Translations under genes and position numbers: made by a program | From: an uncultured Flavobacteriales bacterium | GTDB taxonomy: Bacteria > Bacteroidota > Bacteroidia > Flavobacteriales > Flavobacteriaceae | DNA length: 6,577 bases | Assembly (NCBI GenBank): GCA_913009535.1 | Contig: CAJVXR010000082.1 | Coordinates: forward strand, 1 to 6,577 | Direction: 5' to 3' | Shown: positions 1 through 6,577 of the stretch, one piece after another | Layout: each line of letters opens with the position of its first letter | How positions within the stretch are numbered: the stretch's first letter is position 1 | The notes under the pieces: model-generated | What the model was told of the DNA's origin: nothing | Database searches by the model: none | The model's input: the letters and a program-made list of their open reading frames with translations, nothing else

Positions 1-778
1 TTGTGTCTAAATTTAATTTTGAATGCTGCTTCATAATCATTACAACTTCCTCTAAAGAGGTGTTTCCAGCTCTTTCGCCAATACCATTTATTGTACATTC
101 AATTTGTCTAGCTCCATTCACAATCGCTGATATTGAATTAGCAGTCGCTAAACCAAGATCGTTATGACAATGACACGAAACTGTAACTTTGTGTATGTTT
201 TTTACGTTTTCAAATAGATATTTGATTTTTTCACCATATTCTTCTGGAAGACAATATCCAGTTGTGTCAGGGATATTTAAAACAGTTGCTCCTGCCTCAA
301 TCATTTTCTCACAGACCTTTGCTAAAAACTCATTCTCAGTTCTTCCAGCATCCTCAGCATAAAACTCTACATCTTCAACAAATGATTTAGCATATTTGAC
401 AGCATTATATCCAGTTTCAATTATTTTATCTCTTGTAGAGTTAAATTTATATTTAATATGAGAGTCTGAAGTTCCAATACCAGTGTGGATTCTTGGAAAT
501 TTTGCATTTTTCAAGGATTCCCCTGCAATTTTAATATCATTTTTAACAGCTCTAGAAAGGGCACAAACTGAAGTGTTTTTAATTATTTTTGAAATCTCAA
601 CTACAGAGTTAAAATCTCCTGGACTTGAAACAGGAAAACCTGCCTCGATAACATCAACTCCAAGATTTTCTAACTTCTCAGCGATTACAACCTTTTGAGT
701 TGTGTTAAGTTTACAACCAGGAACCTGCTCGCCATCTCTTAATGTAGTGTCAAATATTTGAACTGATTGCTTATCCAT
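1..778 (-). CDS. leuA: 2-isopropylmalate synthase, N-terminal part (3' end beyond window)
   Basis: Catalyses the first committed step of leucine synthesis: 2-oxoisovalerate plus acetyl-CoA gives 2-isopropylmalate, in the cytoplasm. The window holds 259 complete codons, covering most of the HMGL-like TIM-barrel; the C-terminal part lies past base 1, so it cannot be seen whether a LeuA regulatory domain is present. Seen directly: DTTLRDGEQ at residues 10-18 (D10 metal ligand, R14 catalytic), EDAGRT at 142-147, HCHNDLG at 203-209 (H203 and H205 metal ligands) and NGIGERAGN at 231-239 (N239 metal ligand). [11 protein letters not shown] is typical of isopropylmalate synthase rather than homocitrate or citramalate synthase, though a close relative cannot be wholly excluded without the C-terminus. 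The ATG is fixed because an in-frame TAA directly precedes it. It starts 72 bases after the dehydrogenase stop on the same strand, so it may be co-transcribed. No Shine-Dalgarno sequence is present. Confidence 0.95.
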   Translation of the reverse strand, partial: MDKQSVQIFDTTLRDGEQVPGCKLNTTQKVVIAEKLENLGVDVIEAGFPVSSPGDFNSVVEISKIIKNTSVCALSRAVKNDIKIAGESLKNAKFPRIHTGIGTSDSHIKYKFNSTRDKIIETGYNAVKYAKSFVEDVEFYAEDAGRTENEFLAKVCEKMIEAGATVLNIPDTTGYCLPEEYGEKIKYLFENVKNIHKVTVSCHCHNDLGLATANSISAIVNGARQIECTINGIGERAGNTSLEEVVMIMKQHSKLNLDT

Positions 779-850
779 TTATACTAGTTAAAATCAATAA
801 AATTTATAAAATAAAAATAGTGAATTATAATAAATAAGTATCTATGAATA

Positions 851-2440
851 TTACAAAATATAATCAGTTGAAATAAAGTTGGATTTTTTAGTATTCAATA
901 AATCTTTAATAATTTTTTTATTCACATCATTATCCTTTGAGGCTACAAAAGTCCTTATAGAAAAAGATCTTAAAGCATCGTGAACACTCAATGTGCTAAA
1001 TGCGGAATCTTTTCTTCCAGTAAAAGGGTAATTGTCAGGTCCTCGTTGGCAAGAGCTATTTAGATTAACTCTACAAACTAAATTAACTAAAGTATCAAGT
1101 AATGGAGCAAGAACATTAACATCCTCTCCAAATACACTCGCTTGTTGACCATAGTTAGATTCAGCCATATCATTAATCGGCTGATTAATATCGCTGAATG
1201 AAATTATTGGAACAACTGGACCAAACTGCTCTTCACTATACACTTTCATTGATTTGTTTACAGGATATAATACAGCAGGATATATGTAATTTTCAGACTT
1301 AATACCCCCTTTTTTATTGATAACTTTAGCGCCTTTACTAGTTGCGTCAGAAATCAATTCCTGTATATAAGCTGGTTTATTTGGCTCAGGTAGCGGAGTT
1401 AATTGCACTGATTCATCCCAAGGATTCCCGAATTTTAAGCTGTCAACTTTTTCAGCAAATTTCTTATTAAATTCCTCAATGATATCTTCATGAACGTATA
1501 TTAATTTCAATGCCGTACATCTTTGCCCATTAAATGATAATGCACCGGCAACACATTCATTAATTGCTAAATCAAGATTAGCATCTTTTAAAACAATTGC
1601 AGGATTGTTAGCTTCTAGGCCTAAAACTAATCTTAGTCTGTTTTTCTTAGGATGCTTTTCTTGAAGAGCATTCGCTGAAGAACTATGACCAATTAGTGCT
1701 AAAACAGTAACTTTACCAGACTCCATAATCGGAGTCGCTAAAGTTCTACCTCTACCATACAAAATATTCACTACTCCTTTAGGAAAGCAGTTTTTAAATA
1801 TCTCTAATAATGGAGAAATTAATAAAACCCCATGTTTTGCAGGTTTAAATATTGTTGTATTACCCATTATTAGGGCTGGTATTAATAAACAAAAAGTTTC
1901 ATTTAAAGGGTAGTTATAGGGACCTAAACACAAAACTACTCCGAGTGGACCTCTTCTTATATGTGCATAAATTCCACTATGCTTTTCAAATTTTGATGAA
2001 TCTCTATCTATATTCTTATATGCCTCTATGGTATCATAAATATAATCGACCGTTCTATCAAACTCTTTTTGAGAATCATTAAGGTTTTTACCAATTTCCC
2101 ACATTAACAACTTGACAATTTCTTCCCTCTTAGATTTCATTTGATCAGCAAAATTTCTCATGCATTTAATTCTATCTCGGACTTTCATTGTTGGCCAACT
2201 ACCCCTTCCGTTATCAAATGCATTACATGCAGCATCTAAAGCCTCTAGAGCTTCTTTTTTACCAAGACTTGGGATTTTACCTAAAAAGGTGGGAGAATAC
2301 TTTTCAGTGGATGAAATTGTTGAATATATTTCAGAATATTCACCTTGCCATTTGATTAATTCACCATCAGATAAATAGGTTTCCTGCATTAATGGTTTCT
2401 TAATTTGATATTGATCAGGAATTTGAGTGAAATCATTCAT
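851..2440 (-). CDS. gapN: Aldehyde dehydrogenase, non-phosphorylating NADP-dependent glyceraldehyde-3-phosphate dehydrogenase type
   Basis: A complete 529-residue aldehyde dehydrogenase superfamily protein, somewhat longer than S. mutans GapN (about 475). GapN oxidises glyceraldehyde 3-phosphate to 3-phosphoglycerate with NADP and yields NADPH without making ATP. Visible motifs: GPYNYP at 173-178 (oxyanion N176), FKPAK at 198-202, NGQRCTA at 304-310 (catalytic C308), EEQFGPVVP at 403-411 and CQRGPD at 464-469. By hand alignment the four residues that bind substrate in GapN (R124, Y170, R301, R459 in ALDH numbering) match R129, Y177, R307 and R466, which favours a phosphorylated aldehyde. K202 lies where NAD enzymes have a cofactor-binding Glu, which suits NADP. 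Oddity: the usual ELGGK motif reads GLEAN at 274-278, so the general-base Glu position is Gly and a Glu lies two residues on. No signal peptide or membrane segment is seen. In-frame TAA two codons upstream fixes the start. Class is firm; substrate is inferred. Confidence 0.85.
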   Translation of the reverse strand: MNDFTQIPDQYQIKKPLMQETYLSDGELIKWQGEYSEIYSTISSTEKYSPTFLGKIPSLGKKEALEALDAACNAFDNGRGSWPTMKVRDRIKCMRNFADQMKSKREEIVKLLMWEIGKNLNDSQKEFDRTVDYIYDTIEAYKNIDRDSSKFEKHSGIYAHIRRGPLGVVLCLGPYNYPLNETFCLLIPALIMGNTTIFKPAKHGVLLISPLLEIFKNCFPKGVVNILYGRGRTLATPIMESGKVTVLALIGHSSSANALQEKHPKKNRLRLVLGLEANNPAIVLKDANLDLAINECVAGALSFNGQRCTALKLIYVHEDIIEEFNKKFAEKVDSLKFGNPWDESVQLTPLPEPNKPAYIQELISDATSKGAKVINKKGGIKSENYIYPAVLYPVNKSMKVYSEEQFGPVVPIISFSDINQPINDMAESNYGQQASVFGEDVNVLAPLLDTLVNLVCRVNLNSSCQRGPDNYPFTGRKDSAFSTLSVHDALRSFSIRTFVASKDNDVNKKIIKDLLNTKKSNFISTDYIL

Positions 2441-2470
2441 ATTTTAGCAAGGTTTTATATTAATAATGTG

Positions 2471-2478
2471 CAAATTTA
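2471..2478 (-). promoter_or_regulatory. Possible Bacteroidota -7 promoter element for the gapN-like gene
   Basis: The minus strand reads TAAATTTG here, an exact match to the TAnnTTTG -7 consensus of the Bacteroidota primary sigma factor. It lies 30 bases before the ATG at 2440, giving an expected leader of roughly 24 bases. No convincing TTG -33 element is seen about 20 bases upstream, where the sequence reads CTATTTAGG. In such AT-rich DNA a chance match is quite possible. If real, the dehydrogenase and perhaps leuA could be transcribed separately from ilvBNCA. Confidence 0.35.
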
Positions 2479-2528
2479 TAATTTTTGATCCTAAATAGTA
2501 TTAATTATATATAATAATTATCAAAAAG

Positions 2529-3548
2529 TTATGAATTTAATAGAGCACTCATTTGGTCGTTCCAAATAAGTGCTTTTTTTTCAATTTCTGGCATTCTGCT
2601 TTGATCGTTATTAGCACCACAGATAACACATGCTATGTTTTTTCCAATTATTTTATCGGAGTATTTTCTTAGCGCACTTACAGACATGGCTCCAGCGGGC
2701 TCAACCCAAATATTTTCATTTTTATGAAGATCAATCAAGTTTTGGCATATTTCGCCTTCATCGATTAGGATTATATCATCCAAATATTCTTTGCAAAATT
2801 TGAATGAAATCTCACCTACTCTTTTTACACTTGCACCATCAACAAAAACATCAATAGAATCTAAAGTGATATTTTTACCATTTTCTAAAGAATTTTTCAT
2901 AGCCGGTGCTCCAGCAGGCTCAATACCTATAATCTTAGTGTTTGGAGATAATTGCTTAAAAACAGATATTGCACCTGAAATCATCCCTCCTCCACCAATT
3001 GGGACAAATAAATAATCCAGTTTTTTTGGGGATTGTTGAATAATCTCTAAAAATAAAGTGCCTTGACCTGTAATAATATCCATATCATCAAACGGATGAA
3101 CATAAGTATGATTATTAGATTGACAAAATGAAATTGCAGCATTGTGAGATTCATCATAATTATCACCAATTAAAACTACTTCAATATTATTCTTGCCTAT
3201 TTTTTTTACTTGATTAACTTTTTGATTAGGAGTATTAACTGGCATAAAAATAGTACCAAATAAATTTAGCATTTTACAAGATTGGGCAACACCCTGGGCA
3301 TGATTTCCAGCACTAGCACAAACTATATTATTTTGAATTAATTTAGAATTTAGTAATGATATTTTATTAAAAGCTCCTCTTATTTTAAAAGATTTAACTT
3401 TTTGTAAATCCTCTCTTTTAAAAAATATATTGCCTTTAAATTTATTACTGTAATTAGAGTTTTTATTAAAAGGTGTTTTAATTACTATTTCTTTAATATT
3501 TTTTTGCGCTTTTTTAATAGCTGAAATATCAATAAGTCTTAAGGCCAT
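2529..3548 (-). CDS. ilvA: Threonine dehydratase (deaminase), catalytic domain only
   Basis: A PLP-dependent fold-type II enzyme that converts threonine to 2-oxobutyrate and ammonia, feeding isoleucine synthesis. Visible in its 339 residues: KREDLQKVKSFKIRGA at 44-59 with the PLP Schiff-base lysine K55, ASAGNHAQG at 78-86 (substrate/cofactor loop), the phosphate-binding loop GGGG at 185-188, VEPAGA at 282-287, and CGANND at 310-315. Biosynthetic IlvA proteins carry a C-terminal ACT-like regulatory region (about 415 residues with one, 514 in E. coli with two); here the protein stops just after the catalytic domain, like catabolic TdcB (329). C310 sits where IlvA and TdcB usually have the Ser that contacts the PLP ring nitrogen. 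The ATG follows the ilvC stop by one base, and an in-frame TAG three codons upstream fixes it. The operon position supports a biosynthetic role. The 5' part is unusually AT-rich. Serine deaminase activity is also possible. Confidence 0.92.
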   Translation of the reverse strand: MALRLIDISAIKKAQKNIKEIVIKTPFNKNSNYSNKFKGNIFFKREDLQKVKSFKIRGAFNKISLLNSKLIQNNIVCASAGNHAQGVAQSCKMLNLFGTIFMPVNTPNQKVNQVKKIGKNNIEVVLIGDNYDESHNAAISFCQSNNHTYVHPFDDMDIITGQGTLFLEIIQQSPKKLDYLFVPIGGGGMISGAISVFKQLSPNTKIIGIEPAGAPAMKNSLENGKNITLDSIDVFVDGASVKRVGEISFKFCKEYLDDIILIDEGEICQNLIDLHKNENIWVEPAGAMSVSALRKYSDKIIGKNIACVICGANNDQSRMPEIEKKALIWNDQMSALLNS

Positions 3549-3549
3549 T

Positions 3550-5019
3550 TTAAACTATATTTTTCATTTCAGTCATTGATTTTCTTAATATTTTTCCTAT
3601 TTTTTCAACCGAATGAGAACTTATTTTTAAATTAACTTCAATTAACTCCTTATCGTTGATAGTTGAATTTTCAACAAACGAATGCCCAATAATATTTTTT
3701 GGCAATTGATCTACATAACTTTTAATTAAAGGCTTACAAGCATGGTCAAATAAGTAACAACCATATTCAGCGGTATCAGAAATAATTCTATTCATTTCAA
3801 ATAATTTTTTTCTTGCTACAGTATTTGCGATAAGAGGTAATTCATGTAGTGATTCATAGTACGCAGACTCTTCAACTATACCAGATGACACCATTGTTTC
3901 ATAAGCTAGCTCAACACCAGCTCTTACAAATGCAACCATAAGAACACCATTATCGAAATATTCTTGCTCGCTAATTTCATCGGTAGTCGCTTGAGTTTTC
4001 TCAAACATTGTTTCACCAGTCTCTGCTCTCCATTTTAGCAAGTTTACATCATCATTTTTCCAGTCATCCATCATTGTAGCTGAGAAACGGCCAGACATTA
4101 TATCATGCATGTGTTTTATAAACAAAGGAGTCATTAAATTTTTAAGTCCTTCTGAAATAGTGTATGCTTTAATTTTAGATGAATCTGAGAGCCTATCCAT
4201 CATGCTAGTTATCCCTCCGTGCTTTAACTCTTCTGTTATTACTTCCCAACCATTTTGAATTAATTTAGAAGCATAATTTTTATCACTACCATCGTTTATC
4301 ATTTTATTAAACAGCAATATTGATGCAGTTTGCAAAACTCCACATAAAATAGTTTGCTCACCCATCAAGTCACTTTTTACCTCAGCAACAAATGAGGATT
4401 CTAACACTCCTGCTTTATGACCACCAGTTGCAACCGCATATGCCTTGGCTTGAACTAAACCTTTGTTTTCCGGATCATTTTCTGGATGAACAGCGATTAA
4501 TGTTGGGACTCCGAAACCTCTTTTAAATTCTTCTCTAACTTCTGTTCCAGGGCATTTTGGAGCTACCATAATAACCGTTATATCTTTTCTAATTTGCATA
4601 CCCTCTTCAACAATATTAAATCCATGCGAGTACGACAAGGTTGAACCCTTTTTCATTAAATGCATAATGGATTCTACAACATCTGTGTGCTGCTTATCGG
4701 GAGTCAGGTTCAAAACCAGATCAGCATCTGGGATTAATTCTTCATATGTACCAACACTGAAACCATTACCACTTGCATTAAGAAAAGATTGTCTTTTCTC
4801 TTTAATAGATTCCTTTCTTAAACTATAAGAAATATTTAGGCCTGAATCTCTCATGTTCAGGCCTTGGTTTAAGCCTTGAGCTCCACAACCAATTATAACT
4901 ATTTTTTTATTTAACAGCGCAGTTACCCCAGCACTAAATTCATCTGAATTCATAAATCTACATTTAGAAAGCTGGTCTTTTTTTTCACTTAGAGAAAGAG
5001 TATTGAAGTAATTTTTCAT
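3550..5019 (-). CDS. ilvC: Ketol-acid reductoisomerase, class II (long form)
   Basis: Converts 2-acetolactate to 2,3-dihydroxyisovalerate, and 2-aceto-2-hydroxybutyrate to the isoleucine intermediate, by Mg-dependent alkyl migration and NADPH reduction. At 489 residues it is the long form, like E. coli IlvC (491), with an N-terminal Rossmann domain and a duplicated C-terminal knotted domain. The nucleotide loop is GCGAQG at 44-49, with R68, R76 and S78 present for NADPH phosphate binding. Catalytic and metal residues fall at the same numbers as in E. coli: H132, K155, D217, E221, E389, E393 and S414. Long blocks such as [18 protein letters not shown] (210-227) and [18 protein letters not shown] (383-400) match the E. 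coli enzyme as remembered. It starts 12 bases after ilvN, in the same frame, with the ilvN stop as the in-frame upstream stop, and it runs into ilvA with a one-base gap. The upstream TTAAAATATACA shows no Shine-Dalgarno sequence. Confidence 0.98.
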   Translation of the reverse strand: MKNYFNTLSLSEKKDQLSKCRFMNSDEFSAGVTALLNKKIVIIGCGAQGLNQGLNMRDSGLNISYSLRKESIKEKRQSFLNASGNGFSVGTYEELIPDADLVLNLTPDKQHTDVVESIMHLMKKGSTLSYSHGFNIVEEGMQIRKDITVIMVAPKCPGTEVREEFKRGFGVPTLIAVHPENDPENKGLVQAKAYAVATGGHKAGVLESSFVAEVKSDLMGEQTILCGVLQTASILLFNKMINDGSDKNYASKLIQNGWEVITEELKHGGITSMMDRLSDSSKIKAYTISEGLKNLMTPLFIKHMHDIMSGRFSATMMDDWKNDDVNLLKWRAETGETMFEKTQATTDEISEQEYFDNGVLMVAFVRAGVELAYETMVSSGIVEESAYYESLHELPLIANTVARKKLFEMNRIISDTAEYGCYLFDHACKPLIKSYVDQLPKNIIGHSFVENSTINDKELIEVNLKISSHSVEKIGKILRKSMTEMKNIV

Positions 5020-5031
5020 TGTATATTTTAA

Positions 5032-5562
5032 TTAGTTTTTAAACTCAGATAATATTTCTGATATATTCATTGGTTCTTTAGTTATTGCAATAGCTCCTGA
5101 CCTAACAAATTGCAGGATTCCATACTCATTCAACTTAGCATACAGAATATCTATTTCTTTTCTTCTACCAGACTTTTCTATTACAAAAAACTGCTTATTA
5201 ACAGTAACAATTCTAGCATTACTATCCTTTATAATATTTTGTATCTGCCTGTCATCAAACAATAGGCTTGATTTGATTTTAAACAAGCAAGACTCTTGAT
5301 AAAAAGTATCATCCTCATTATGATAGTAAGCTTTAATTACTTCAATTTGCTTGTCAATTTGCCCAATTATTTTCTTTATTTGAGTTTCAGTAACATTTAC
5401 AAGAATAGTAAACCTATAAACTCCTTCAATTTCTGAAACAGACGAGTTTAAACTTTCTATATTAATATGTCTTCTTTGGAATATTGCTGAAATTCTATTA
5501 AGCAATCCTATATTATTTTCAGTATAAATTGATACTGTAAATGTTTTAATTTCTTTCTCCAT
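5032..5562 (-). CDS. ilvN: Acetohydroxyacid (acetolactate) synthase small regulatory subunit
   Basis: Regulatory partner of IlvB: it activates the catalytic subunit and usually gives feedback inhibition by valine or another branched-chain amino acid. The 176 residues show an N-terminal ACT domain (about 6-80) with the signature ENNIGLLNRISAIFQRR followed by NIESLNSS, and a C-terminal small-subunit domain (about 90-165) ending with the RSGAIAI segment. Length is slightly more than E. coli IlvH (163). Residues matching the E. coli IlvH effector site (N11, G14, N29) appear as N16, G19 and N34 by hand alignment, so feedback binding is probably kept. The effector itself cannot be told from sequence. 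It starts two bases after the ilvB stop, and an in-frame TAG five codons upstream makes this ATG the first available. Symbols ilvN and ilvH are used interchangeably for this family. Confidence 0.95.
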   Translation of the reverse strand: MEKEIKTFTVSIYTENNIGLLNRISAIFQRRHINIESLNSSVSEIEGVYRFTILVNVTETQIKKIIGQIDKQIEVIKAYYHNEDDTFYQESCLFKIKSSLLFDDRQIQNIIKDSNARIVTVNKQFFVIEKSGRRKEIDILYAKLNEYGILQFVRSGAIAITKEPMNISEILSEFKN

Positions 5563-5564
5563 AA

Positions 5565-6577
5565 TTATTTTAATCTAATTTCTGAAACTGAGGCTCCACT
5601 TTGTATCATAGGAAACACATTCGCTTCTTTATCGACAACTACTTCTAAAAAAAAGGAGTCTTTTGAGTTTATCATTTCTTCTACAGCAGAAGATAACTCT
5701 TCTCTTTTAGATACTTTTTTACTTTTAATATAATAGCCCTTTGCTATAGCAGTGAAGTCTGGATTTACCATTTCAGTAGAAGCATATCTTTTTTCAAAGA
5801 ATAGTTGTTGCCACTGCCTAACCATTCCTAAAAAACTATTATTTAAGACTACAATCTTAACTGGTACTTTTGACTGAAATATTGTTCCTAATTCTTGAAT
5901 AGTCATTTGAAAACCACCATCACCTATAACCGCAACTACTTCTCTTTCTGGGCAAGCCATTTTAGCACCAATAGCCGCCGGCAATGCAAAACCCATAGTT
6001 CCAAGTCCTCCAGAGGTTATATTACTTCTGGATTTATTGAAGTTCGCATATCGACAAGCTATCATTTGATGTTGACCAACATCAGAAACTATTGCAGCGT
6101 TACCTTTTGTATAGGTATTTATTTCTTTCAATACCTCGCCCATAGTTAATCCGTCTTTGGTAGGAAACAAATCATCTTTTATTACGGAATCGTATTCTAT
6201 ATCATATAACTCCTTGAATTTAACTAACCAAGAATTATGAGTTCTTGTTTTTAGCAGAGGTAATATCTTACTTAAACTTTCTTTAGCATCGCCCAATACA
6301 GAAACATCAACTTTTACATTTTTATCAATTTCAGCTGGGTCAATTTCAAAATGAATTATTTTAGCTTGTTTAGCGTATTTATCTAAATTTCCAGTAACCC
6401 TGTCATCAAATCTCATTCCAATAGCTATAAGCAAATCACATTCATTTGTTAGCATATTGGGAGCATAATTCCCATGCATACCTACCATTCCAACATTTAA
6501 TGGATGAGAAGTGGGTATAGCAGAAACTCCCATTATAGTCCAAGCTGCAGGAATCCCTGTTTTTTCTATAAATTTTT
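5565..6577 (-). CDS. ilvB: Acetohydroxyacid (acetolactate) synthase large catalytic subunit, C-terminal part (5' end beyond window)
   Basis: ThDP-dependent enzyme that condenses two pyruvates to acetolactate, or pyruvate with 2-oxobutyrate to acetohydroxybutyrate. The visible 336 residues are the central and C-terminal part; the N-terminal pyrimidine-binding domain with the catalytic Glu lies past base 6577. Reading upstream of the ATG at 6533 continues open to the edge and encodes family sequence (KTGIPAAWTIMG), so that ATG is internal. Numbered from the edge, the central domain includes MHGNYAPNMLTNECD (33-47) and GMRFDDRVTGNLD (53-65). The ThDP/Mg motif runs from GDGG (218-221) to NN (245-246), followed by SFLGMVRQWQQLFFEKRY at 247-264, a hallmark of acetohydroxyacid synthase rather than of other ThDP decarboxylases. 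It is followed two bases later by ilvN, as expected for a subunit pair. The operon promoter and any leader lie outside the window. Confidence 0.97.
   Translation of the reverse strand, partial: KFIEKTGIPAAWTIMGVSAIPTSHPLNVGMVGMHGNYAPNMLTNECDLLIAIGMRFDDRVTGNLDKYAKQAKIIHFEIDPAEIDKNVKVDVSVLGDAKESLSKILPLLKTRTHNSWLVKFKELYDIEYDSVIKDDLFPTKDGLTMGEVLKEINTYTKGNAAIVSDVGQHQMIACRYANFNKSRSNITSGGLGTMGFALPAAIGAKMACPEREVVAVIGDGGFQMTIQELGTIFQSKVPVKIVVLNNSFLGMVRQWQQLFFEKRYASTEMVNPDFTAIAKGYYIKSKKVSKREELSSAVEEMINSKDSFFLEVVVDKEANVFPMIQSGASVSEIRLK

Noticed and set aside
483..698. Plus-strand open frame of 71 codons.
   Set aside because: It lies wholly inside leuA on the opposite strand and shows no recognisable protein sequence; an antisense shadow.
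799..829. Possible promoter for leuA: TAAATTTT (806-799) and TATAAT (829-824) on the minus strand.
   Set aside because: The first has a mismatch to TAnnTTTG and would leave a very short leader; the second has no -35 partner. Neither has a TTG at the right spacing.
1852..2378. Two plus-strand open frames (1852-2082 and 2160-2378) opposite the dehydrogenase.
   Set aside because: Both are antisense to well-conserved dehydrogenase sequence, with no initiation signal or recognisable motif.
2502..2520. Inverted repeat just after ilvA: 7-bp arms TAATTAT and ATAATTA around a 5-base loop, considered as a terminator.
   Set aside because: The stem is entirely A-T, no T-tract follows on the transcribed strand, and such repeats are common by chance in DNA this AT-rich.
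2574..2581. A8 run in ilvA as a frameshift that removed the regulatory domain.
   Set aside because: Both shifted frames run into stops within a short distance and neither yields ACT-like sequence.
2791..3015. Plus-strand open frame of 74 codons opposite ilvA.
   Set aside because: It is antisense to the PLP-binding region; its proline-rich end is just the complement of the GGGG loop codons.
5895..6149. Plus-strand open frame of 84 codons opposite ilvB.
   Set aside because: It is antisense to the conserved ThDP-binding region and has no recognisable features.
6531..6533. ATG as the start of ilvB.
   Set aside because: The reading frame stays open to the window edge and the upstream codons encode conserved acetohydroxyacid synthase sequence, so this Met is internal.

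Overview
The window carries six protein genes, all on the minus strand, reading from the right edge to the left edge in the order ilvB (5' end cut off), ilvN, ilvC, ilvA, a GapN-like aldehyde dehydrogenase, and leuA (3' end cut off). Five of the six belong to branched-chain amino acid biosynthesis. No tRNA, rRNA, mobile element, CRISPR array or long repeat was seen.

The likely source is a low-GC member of Bacteroidota, probably a flavobacterium-like lineage. This is inferred from the strongly AT-rich composition, the absence of any Shine-Dalgarno sequence before the five visible start codons, A-rich TAAAAT-type sequence before most of them, the wording of LeuA and IlvB motifs, and the compact ilvB-ilvN-ilvC-ilvA order. 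Genus or species cannot be read from this window.

Right part (2529-6577): ilvB, ilvN, ilvC and ilvA are separated by only 2, 12 and 1 bases and must form one operon. Acetohydroxyacid synthase (IlvB catalytic, IlvN regulatory) makes acetolactate or acetohydroxybutyrate. IlvC converts these to the dihydroxy acids using NADPH. IlvA deaminates threonine to 2-oxobutyrate, the isoleucine precursor. IlvA is short: it has only the catalytic domain and no C-terminal feedback (ACT-like) domain. IlvN keeps its effector-binding residues, so feedback in this pathway probably acts mainly at acetohydroxyacid synthase.

Left part (1-2528): after an 88-base gap with a possible Bacteroidota-type -7 promoter element comes an aldehyde dehydrogenase of the non-phosphorylating, NADP-dependent glyceraldehyde-3-phosphate dehydrogenase type. 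After a further 72 bases comes leuA (2-isopropylmalate synthase), which commits 2-oxoisovalerate to leucine. The dehydrogenase is the odd member: it could supply NADPH for IlvC. Its usual catalytic glutamate position holds glycine, with a glutamate two residues downstream.

Overall this is mostly conventional core metabolism. I found no clear undescribed system. The points worth following are the dehydrogenase, its place among ilv/leu genes, and the IlvA that lacks its regulatory domain.
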